Below are positions 45,101-54,900 of a stretch of 64,000 nt of DNA, in pieces. Below the pieces are notes generated by a model that worked only from the letters and a program-made list of their open reading frames with translations, was not told the DNA's origin and ran no database searches. Position 1 is the first letter of the stretch. The number at the start of each line of letters is the position of its first letter. The position numbers were made by a program, and so were the translations under genes. Source of the stretch: Plazaster borealis (Eukaryota > Echinodermata > Asteroidea > Forcipulatida > Labidiasteridae); contig CM037473.1 of the NCBI GenBank assembly GCA_021014325.1, forward strand, positions 22,620,822 through 22,684,821, in the 5' to 3' direction.

Positions 45101-48100
45101 AATATCATCCAACTGTTTTTGAAGAATAGATGTGCCATACCAGCCAGCAATTTGTTATCATGTGGTGATTGCATACACAGTACACACATGCATACAGTTT
45201 ATACATAGACATGAAGTTCTGTGCACAGTTGATCCAACATACACAACCAGTGCAGTTGAATGGTTTCAACTGTTTGGTCACTGGAAACTAAAATAGGACA
45301 TGCGGTATTATGAGGTTTGCGGTAATGTTTGTGAAACATGTTTCTATGAGTTGTAGTTCTGAAACTAGTTGAGCTTATCCCCAACTACAGAATCCTGTTT
45401 CATCTTCCTGCCTGATGAGTATTACTCCAGAGTGTCTCCTGAAGATGGTCAGAGCACTGATCAAAACATTGACTTGTTACATGTTCACCACCGGCGGTTC
45501 TTTTCAGAACCACCACAACTCACAGCAGATACATTTTAGTGTCACTGCAAACCTCACCAGATCACTGGAAAATGTTAGACAAGATTTAGCTAGCAGGGTT
45601 CATTCATTGTACTTACTCAGCCTTGATTCTTCAATGAGGGCAGTAACATCTCTATGCCTCATGGGTTCAGAAATTGCCTGCATTGAATCACCTCGTCCTT
45701 GTGTACTCTGCTTTTGAGATTCTGTGTTGACAACACAACATCTATTAATCATTTTGTGAGTAAACAACACTGTGTCAAATTCCTGATGGTTTTCAGTAAT
45801 CTGGTATTGATAAATAGAGAACCATTATCCCAAGATACTCAGCACCTGCACAAAAATCTCTCTGAATATTCAGAGAATTTGTTACAAGACCGGAATCAAA
45901 ATGAGAAGAACACTATCAACACAGTTTCACATTTGAGCTGTTTTTGGAACAAGCACTAAGAGAAAATTTATCAAATTTTTCTTATGGGTAATACTTCAAC
46001 AATAAATAGAATTGAAATATTAATGTGTTTATCAGTTTAAATTAAAAAGGGCAGTGTTAGTGTTCAAAAGCACAAGACTGCCGGACTTGTGCGGTCGTAA
46101 GATTACTGGCCCAATGCTAAAATCACTGGCCTCGAGCCTGCGGTCCAGTGTTAATTTCGAGCCCTTGAACGTGTACTACAAAACCAAAATACGTTTTTGC
46201 ACTGACCCAAAGATTTTGAGTCAGAATTTGAAATTCTTACCATCTGCCTCCTTGTGTTGTTTACTAAGATCTGTCATATCCGACCCCATGCCGTCAGGGT
46301 TATTTTCCTTATTAGCATCAGCGGACTCTTCACTCTTCTTGTCTTCTTCTTTATCCTTTCCTTTAGGTTCAACAACTGGAACCCATTTGAAGATCTTTAA
46401 CGAGGTGTCGCCAATCGTAACCCATTTTTTCTCCCTAAGGACATATCCAAATCAAACTTTATTTCCTGACATATTTTTTTTGGAGCCATCCTGTTTTTTA
46501 TAAATCCCCCACACTCTGCTGATCAAAAACACCAGAGCTTGAGTCTGGTACTCTAGTCTTATCCGCTTCCGGTGCTCTAGTCTTATCCGCTCGGCCACGG
46601 CACGCCACTTCAAATATATAACAAATTGACTTAATTATGAATAGCCGTTGCCGACAAAATATCCAATGACTAGCTACTAAATATAGTGTATTAGACTGTG
46701 ATGGACGAATAATGGCTTCAGCAGCAGTGGCTATGGCCGGAACATTGAAAAGCCCTATTCTTCATGCTGTCGTTGCAGCCAGCGGTTATAGCCATAGCCT
46801 AAGTCACTTGATTCGGACGCGGCCAAGGCAAGTCAAGATTAGACTGGTCCCCTGTTAGCCTGTATTTATCCGCAAGGATTAGACAGGCACAGGTCTTACT
46901 AGCCCACCTTGTTGAGCTGTAATGGCTCTCTTTTAACATCGGTCTTATAACACTCACCATTACAGCCCACCATCCATACATGTCTTAAACGCGTAGTAAA
47001 AAAGTACGAGCAAGTCGTACCTCTTTGATCGCAAATTTCTCCCACTTATAAACATCACATACTACTCCAACCTCCCTCACTTTGTTCCTTACATCTGGCG
47101 AATTTTTTTGACATATTCCAGGTATCACCAATTGATGCCTTTGTCCAGACATGATGATTTGAAAATGGCAAAAAAAAATTGTGTACAAAAATTACGTGCT
47201 TCACTGCCTGTTGATCGTGAGAAATTCAGGGCGCCCGGCTGATCATGAATATGCACGAGCGAGGAACGCACAACAGCATTGTAGTTTTTTAGCCTACAGC
47301 AATCACCGCGCGACGTCATGGCGCGTCACCTTATGCATATTCATGAATTGCCATGCACGCGCGCACACATCGAGCTCCAAAGTACTACAGCTTCCCGTGA
47401 CGTCATCTGATGCATATTCATGATACGCCATACACACACGCACGGACAGATCAGCCGGGTGCCCTGACTTCTCACGATCATCAGGCAGTGAATCATAAGT
47501 AAGATGGCGGCCCCGTTGCGGGACGAACCTCAATGTAATTTTTGTACACAATTTTTTTTGGCCATTTTCAAATCATCACATCTGGACAAAGGCATCATTT
47601 GGTGAGCCCTGGAATATGTCACAAAAATTGTAAGGATGTAAGGAACAAAGTGAGGTAGGTTGGAGTAGTATGTGATGTTTATAAGTGGGAGAAATTTGCG
47701 ATCAAAGAGGTATGACTTGCTCGTACTTTTTTACTACGCATTTAAGACATGTATGGATGGTGGGCTGTAATGGTGAGTGTTATAAGACCGATGTTAAAAG
47801 AGAGCCATTACAGCTCAACAAGGTGGGCTAAGGTCTTACTAACCTGTCCACCAATGGTTTTAATTATTGGACCAGGATAGACATGAAAATGTTGCATACG
47901 GCTGAACCATCATGCTTTGAGGGCAATGCGTGAAAATGAAAGTACACACCAAGAAACACACACACATAATTCGATTCGGTTTGCGTACTGTAGTGTTTTG
48001 TTGAGTTGTGTCCGTAAAAATGACTTAGACTTATTAGAGTTTGCTGTGTATTTCCTGAATCATACGCATAGGAGTGCATAGGAATGCGTGCACAACGCTA

Positions 48101-48463
48101 CGCACAACAAGGGGTTACGGATAAAAAGCACATGCCGAGTGATGAGTGTAGCATTTAGCATGTACATCTGGCAGGATCCTGTCAGGCGCTCAAGGCCAGT
48201 ATCTGGCGTTTTTCACGATCAATATGACACAAAGTCGAGATCAATATTATGACCAACATTCGATGAACCAATAGAGGGCGCTATTTCATTTTATCAATAC
48301 TCATTTTTGCATCGATAGCGTGTAAGTAAGCGTGTACAAAAATAACACATTGTGGTCTTGCTTACCATTTCCGGACTTTGTCAATGGCTTGCATAACACG
48401 TTTAATTTCATCTTTAGCACGACTTCGAGTTTCGGCTCGAGCTGACCGAGATGATCCCATCAT
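42163..48463 (-). CDS. BCL7: BCL7 family protein (SWI/SNF-BAF subunit), complete, seven exons
   Basis: Accessory subunit of the BAF chromatin-remodeling complex; in vertebrate BCL7A/B/C the Arg-rich N-terminus is known to contact the nucleosome. Exons on the minus strand: 48463-48366, 46434-46241, 45721-45617, 44948-44832, 44180-44100, 43507-43368, 42228-42163; GT-AG throughout, phases consistent, 266 aa. The conserved BCL7 N-terminal domain is nearly perfect over residues 4-53: [32 protein letters not shown] and [10 protein letters not shown]. The rest is the acidic, Ser/Glu-rich, presumably disordered tail usual for the family, ending in [15 protein letters not shown]. Two ATGs open the frame (48463 and 48460); the first is used here. 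Intron 1 holds a large inverted repeat. Length is close to vertebrate BCL7 proteins (about 200-230 aa) but somewhat longer. Confidence 0.95.
42499..43125. mobile_element. Foldback element in the last BCL7 intron
   Basis: AGCACCACATATCGTCACTG and the following CGCCATGAAGTAGCACA are mirrored, inverted, at 43087-43125 (about 36-bp arms, roughly 90% identical). Partial internal copies of CTACTTNGTG lie between. Confidence 0.6.
43650..43997. mobile_element. GGGCCCAATTT element interrupted by a truncated MITE
   Basis: GGGCCCAATTTCATAGAGCT at the left and GCTCTATGAAACTGGGTTCT at the right are the element ends; 43795-43960 inside is a 5'-truncated MITE of the 27615 type, ending ACGTATACAGACCCT. Confidence 0.6.
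45434..45520 (+). repeat. Dispersed repeat with hammerhead-like and histone-like stem-loops
   Basis: 45434-45473 has GTCTC, CTGAAGA, a 6-bp stem GGTCAG/CTGATC with loop AGCA, then AAAACATTGAC. 45496-45511 is GGTTCT-TTTC-AGAACC followed by ACCACAACTC. In BCL7 intron 3. Confidence 0.65.
46505..46612 (-). repeat. Leu-type SINE head with a partly duplicated segment
   Basis: The minus strand reads GTGGCGTGCCGTGGCCGAGC, then GGATAAGACTAGAGCACCGG, then a second GGATAAGACTAGAGTACCAG, then CTCTGGTGTTTTTGATCAGC. Confidence 0.6.
46901..47829. repeat. Large inverted repeat (about 345-380-bp arms) in BCL7 intron 1
   Basis: 46901-47245 and 47448-47829 are inverted copies with high similarity, for example ACATCACATACTACTCCAAC against GTTGGAGTAGTATGTGATGT and TTGTGTACAAAAATTAC against GTAATTTTTGTACACAA. 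The right arm has roughly 40 bp more (AAGTAAGATGGCGGCCCCG). The 200-bp centre has several ATGCATATTCATGA-like words. Confidence 0.85.
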
Positions 48464-48973
48464 TTTGGCAAAAAATAAACAAAGTTAAATCCTTGGTAGA
48501 CAAAAGACACAAATAGCGTATGCAGCGTCAATGTGATGACAAAACTACGACTCTGTTTGGCCCGTTCTCAGACCAATTACCTAATGTTATAGGCATTACT
48601 GGGGGCTGTGTACCAGTCTACATGAACTGCACGTTTGAAATATACAGCTTAATTATGGGGTCGTCCATTAATTTAGTAGGAACTTTCTTAGCTCTATGGT
48701 GGGAATGAAAAGAAAACAAATTTTATTTTTATAGCTGCTGTACAAAATTAACATAACAACAATGTGCCAAATTTGTTTTTATTTGCAGCTTTAGTAATTT
48801 TGGAACAAAAATGTATATAATAAATACTTACAAATATATTTTAAATTGTTTTCTCTTGCCAATCATTATATTTATTTTCCCTCGTAACAATCATGAAATG
48901 TTCTATATTAATTTGGAGAGCTGAATTTGATGTCGTACATTTCATGTTTTGAGCGCGGAATTTTGGGTTTTAT
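48464..48973. promoter_or_regulatory. Divergent intergenic region and probable bidirectional promoter (BCL7 / SLF1)
   Basis: About 510 bp between the BCL7 start codon and the proposed SLF1 start codon, with no dispersed repeat recognised inside it. Close to SLF1 there are two GAGCGC motifs (near 48951 and 48984) that loosely resemble E2F half-sites. No TATA box at a convincing distance was seen. Function is inferred from the head-to-head arrangement. Confidence 0.5.
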
Positions 48974-51900
48974 ATGGCTGCTTTGAGCGCAAACGTCAGA
49001 GTCTGTGGTAAGCCGTAAGTTTCAAATTTCTTAAATTTTACATAATATTTCAACTTAGTTTCTCCCTCCATGGTTTCTTATGGTTTTGGACACTCCATCT
49101 TCTCTGTTTCAGAACGCACAGTAGGTGTAGGGTATGTGTAATTACTATTTTTTCGTTGTGTGTAAAAATGTGAGGCATCATCATGTGTGAGCCTCGAGGG
49201 GGGGTCAGGATGTCAGGTGGTGGGTGGTGGGGGTGGTTGTTGATCATGTTGATCATGTTGATGGGGACATCCTTTCTCTTGACATGCTTGATGGGGATCA
49301 TAATCGACAAATTGTATAACTTCGTCGTTCTAGTTTAGTCTTACTTAGTCAACTCAAGGTGGTATTCAATTCAAACAAAGTGCCACCACACCACTGCGAA
49401 ACACAAACCAGCACTGACTGCAGCAAGCAGCGCGGAGTAAAAACAGCACTCTGCAGCGATACAAAAGAGACCGAGGGCCTATGCTGCTGCTTCTGCAAAT
49501 CGAATCAGCACTCATGATCATGCGCATCAGTAAACATCATGGCGCCAGACGATGTTTAACCTTTTAGAGACCATAGCAGCCGCAAGCGGCTGGTACCAAA
49601 ATGCCCAGCCCAGAGAGCGTCTGCAAACGGCTTTAATATTTGACCAACTTTTGCTCGAGAAGAGGGTCAAAAGAAAAGGTAAGGGACCGAATTGACATTT
49701 TTTATAAACATAGAATCTACTACTTACAAGTTCCAACACTAAAACAAAACCATGTATTTCTGTTTCTTATTAATTTTCCTTACATTTTTCCTGAAAACAG
49801 CGGTGTAACTGTAAACAATCAACAAGATTAGCAATGGCTGGGTGTATGGTGATGATTATACAGAAATGAATGGTCTCTAGGGTTAATTAAAAACGACATC
49901 TGTCACCCTTGTTTTTGTTCTACTCACAGTGACACAGTTCAAGATGAAGCAACAGCAGCTTTCTGTGCGACGCAAGTCAGATCGTCAACAATCCTGCCAA
50001 TATAGTTTCCTACTGTCTGGATTTGGTGATCATGAAAAAACAACACTTGCCCGACAGATCATCCGTCTTGGTGGAAAGTACCTTGATTGCAAGGTTAGTC
50101 ATTTCAGGCCTGGAATTACATGAGGTCAAGGTTTTCGCCAGGATTTGGTAACTAAAAGGGTGTCCAAAATTTTGTGTAAATTTAAAAACTGGGTGTCCAA
50201 ATGGTTCACTTACAATACATTTACTTGTAAATGACAGATAAAACAGGGGGTTACACCCCTATGTTCCGACACCTATAGATGTTTCGACACCCCTATCTTC
50301 CGACACCCCGTGTTTCAACACCCCTATATTCCGACAACCCTAGTGTATTTGTACTCTAACCCTAACCCTAACCCTAACCCTAACCCTAACCCTAGGGGGT
50401 AAATCACAAGGAGATTTTCGGAACATTGCCGGAACATAGGGTTGGCGGAATATAGAGCAGTCATCAAACAGGGTGTCCAAAAGACACCCAGAAGACCCTC
50501 TGGCTAATGGAGGCCATGGCCTCTTTTGCCCAGGGACCAATTTCGTACAGCTGCTTGCTTAACAATTTTCTGCTAAGCAGACATGAGCAGGATACTAGTG
50601 AAAAATTGTACATGTGACATGGTAGTTTGTCTGGTATTCTTATTCTGGTAAGCATCACTTTGTTCTGTTTAGCTACTTTTTATGTTTAAGCATCTCTATG
50701 AAATTGGGCCCTGGAGTGGTCTTAGCCTTGGTGCCCCTTCACAAATTTGTCACAGACTTTATGTTTGTTTAAGGGAAGTGCCGTTTGCAAAATGAAAATG
50801 GCCTTGCCCTCTCAAAGATAAAATTATTGACCCTTACATGTATCGGAACTATAGTTTTTTACTTTTAATTTGAAAGCTCATGGCAGTATCAATCCTTAGA
50901 CTGTTTTATTTCAAATGTAAATCTGTATCACAGTCACAGTATGTTTTATATAATTTGGGATATTTGTTGGCAGGAATTTGCACTAGATTGCACCCACGTT
51001 GTCTGCATCCGACCAATGAGAAGTGAGAAGTTCCTATGTGGATGTGCATCAGGTAAGATTAAAATAGCTTTCTTTTTGACTGATATGTCGCATAACTTGT
51101 TTGTTCACTCTGTATTGCTTGGGTCAAATAAATAATAATAATAACAACCGTTTCACTCCACACTTATTCAACAATTTTACATTTTGTGCATTGTCCGTGG
51201 CATAGGATGTGAAGGTTTTTGTCTGTTTTTCATTTTGAAACAGCATTATCTGTCAAAATACATTCAGAGAAAAATTTGTAAAAAAAGAAAGAAAGGATTA
51301 GCAAAAGTTGGGCCATGCAACTTTAATATGCTAATAAATGCTGTTTTATTATCATGTGTTCCTTTTCCAAAACAAGTTGGTTTTGAGAGTAGAGAAAATA
51401 TACTTAAATATAGCCAGAATGCCTTGGCGATTAGCGTTAAACTTGTTTTGGTCTTTACTCAGGGAGATGGGTAGTTACTCCTGATTTCATCCACGACAGC
51501 ACAGCAGCAGGTCACTGGTTAGAAGAAGCCAACTACGTATGGGACAACGAAACTTCTAATGATAGTAACAGTAGCATCAGTAGTGCATCCATGGCGAACG
51601 CCCCCAAGCGATGGCGGGAACACCTAGAGCTGAAGAATCAGCGAGCTTTTGAAGGATGGAATGTTGCTATTCTTGTGAATAAAACCAAGAACAGACCTGC
51701 TGTGTACAAAAGGTACTTTTTAAAACTCTTCTATTTTGTGAGTTGACCAACAGCAAGGATTTTGTATGGTGGAACAGCTGTCCTCTGAATTGTCTGTGTG
51801 CTGTGGAGATGCATTCACCACATGATATCATAAGGACCCCTTATGACGTCCGGAGCTCAAAAAGCATTCCCACTGAGGTCAGAGGAATACCTCTCATTGG

Positions 51901-54900
51901 CTTAGAGATTTGCACAGTTTATAGACCTGGAGTCTAACAAGCCTAGGCATACCTCAAGATACACAGAAGATAGGTTTTCGGGTTGGCCTAGTGGTATCTG
52001 TCCTCGTCTTCCACCTCTAGGACCCCGGTTGGAATCACGTTGGGGGCACTATGTGGATCGGGTTTTCAGTCCTACCTGACGGCGTGCATTTTCCCTGGAA
52101 AAATTCTCTGGAGTTTTCCTCCCACATCTTAAACTGAAACTTCCTTCCTTGTCTTCTCTCCATTGGGTTTCTTGGCTAGTAGAGTGACTAAGTTCATTTT
52201 CTGAGAGTCCTTAATTCACAATCAGAATAAATGAAATGAAATGAAATGATCATTAAGTTACACTGCTCATTTCCATTGTTTGATCGCTACATGTTCCCAA
52301 CGAGGGAACTCCCACACAATTGGGTAGGGATTAAAAACACAATTTATATGCAAGGCTTTGGTCTGAGACGGGATTTGAACCACGATCACTTTGGAAAAAC
52401 AGAAAAAGAAACCACAAGGCCCCCAAAACAAGATGGTAAATAACCAGCAAGTTTTGTTTTTTCGCTGTCTTTAGGTTGATAGAGTGTGGCGGAGGGACTG
52501 TTGTGTCCTTACGGTCCCCTGCCAAGAACCTTGAAAGTCTCACCAAGACGCTTAATTACATCTTCATGGACAAGTGCTACCTGGAGAAAGTACGCCCTCT
52601 GCTGGCTAAAGGGGTACTATGTTTGGCCCCTGATTTCATCGCAGAATATTTGTTTGAGGTACAAAGTGAAAGGTCACATTCTTTAACAGCTTTCAAAAAT
52701 TTAAACTTTTCACTTGCGACCTGTTTTTTGAGTGGTCGCCATCTGCAAAAAATTAGTAAACGATTAATGTGTCCATTTGATCAATTTATCATTAGAATAA
52801 ATAGTGCGTGAAAGGGTTAAACAAGAACCGGTTGAGACTATGACAACAAACCATTTGGCTCTTGTCATAGCCAACATTTCCTCCCAGAAGAGTTTAATCA
52901 ATACATGCTGTACCCGAAAGAACTTACAATATTATAATTTCGTCAATTTTCTCTTCCAGGAAGCCCCTGATATAGACAAGTATGACATCAGGACATATGA
53001 GCCCAACCAAAGTAAGAAAGGCTCAGAGTTAAACAGTCTTTCCAGCACAGCAGAGAGTTCTACAAACTCACCACTCAAAGGTAAGTCTCTAGATCCAGGC
53101 CCTGGCTACATTATTTTCCTGGTGGCTAGTTGACTGGGCTAGTCATCTATAATTTGACTAACCCATGTACAAGTGTTCACCAGTTTTAGTACATAATAAA
53201 TAATTTCTGCTGTTGTTTAGTCAGATGCTAAATAAAAATAATCACAACACTGAAACAATAATAACTGTACCGCTTGTCGGTATATGAATTAAGCCCGGTT
53301 CATACCTCCTGCGAATGCGAATGCAAAGCGAATTTTGGTGATGCAATAATTGGCATGCGCTGCTCTTCCAGTTGTGACGCAATGAAATTCGCTTCGCACG
53401 AAGCATTTGCAGGAAGTATGAACCAGGCTTTATTCTTAATTACGGAATATCCCTCTGAACTACTTTCTGTTGACTTTTTACAGGGCGTTCTGTAAGCCTT
53501 GTTCCTACTACACCGCTTATAGCTACAGCCCTTCAGGCCTCTACCCATGGCTTGAAGCCAAAGCGGTACCGCCAAAGCCAGCTTCCAGCGTCACTATTCA
53601 CCAACCACTCCCCCAGTCAGAGCCAGGCCTCTGACTCTCTGAGCCAGTCATCAGAAGCATCTTCAAAGTATCGGTCACCACTAACCAAATCACCATCAAA
53701 GTATCGGTCACCGCTAACCAAGTCACCGGCAACACCTTCTTTCACCCAGACGACCCTAAATCGGTCACCCTTGACCCAATCAAAGACACCAGGTGGCCTG
53801 GGGACATTTGTTAAACACACCGCACGGAGCAAAGATCCTAGTATTGCTGTTAAGGATGAGACACTCGTGAACAGGAAACTGTTTTCCTCACATCAGGTTC
53901 AGAAGACGGTGGAAGAGGTTCAGAAAAAGGTGAAGGGAAAAAGCAGTCAAATTGCCTTGATTTAAAAGTGTGATGTACTGGAATGTGATGTACTGGATTT
54001 CGATTGAAATCCAAACTCACTTTACCGGACTGACTCCAACTGGGTGTCCGAAAGACACTCAGACGCCCTTTTGGCTAGTATCTAAGTTACCCAGAGGGTT
54101 GCTTGTGAGTATCCAGGGTTGAGAGATTTCCAAGGGTTACCAAAAGGAGGAAATATCATTTCAACATACATGTACCTCCTTAACCAGACCTTTTTGTCAG
54201 CAATGACTTTCTCCCCTTTATTAAGCCAACCTGGTCCCCAGCATTAAAAAGGAAGACAATCAAAACATAAGCCATGATATTTTAGGTGTAAACACGTTAA
54301 CTGTTGTATGGCTTCTGACTGGCACCCCCGAACAAAGATATTGACAAAATAGGGAGACTGCCAACATAGTTGGTAGATAGCTCAGTTGGTAGATAGCAGC
54401 ACGTTAATCCGGAGGCCGTTAGTTCAAATTCCCTGCTAGTCAATTTTTCCTTGTTCAACCCCAAATTATTTAAAATTTACCCAGTCAGTTTCCCGTTTGG
54501 TTTATTACTTGATACACAAAAATTTGCTAAGCACAAGTTTCTGCTTTATAACAACTGAAATTGGGACCATATTGGACCAAATTGGGTAACAAAATAAATG
54601 AAGAGTTGTTAAAGGAACGTTACAGAACTGGTAATTAAAATTTTCTTTAAGATCACAGATTTACATAAAACTTACACGGTCTAATGATGATGATAGTAGA
54701 AAACATCCCTATAAATATTTCTGTCTGAAATGCCATATTTGATGAGAAATAAATAAAACTAATTTCCGATTGGAGTTTATCGCTCATGAGCGTTTTATTC
54801 ATGCATTGTATAACACATGCAAATGTGTAATCGGTTTTTCACTATTTTCTTGTGACCCAGATGGCCGATCGATCTCAAACTTCAACAGGTTTGTCAGTTT

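Noticed and set aside
46985..47188. Minus-strand 67-codon frame in BCL7 intron 1
   Set aside because: Falls in the large inverted repeat; the other arm does not keep the frame open, so there is no sign of coding constraint.
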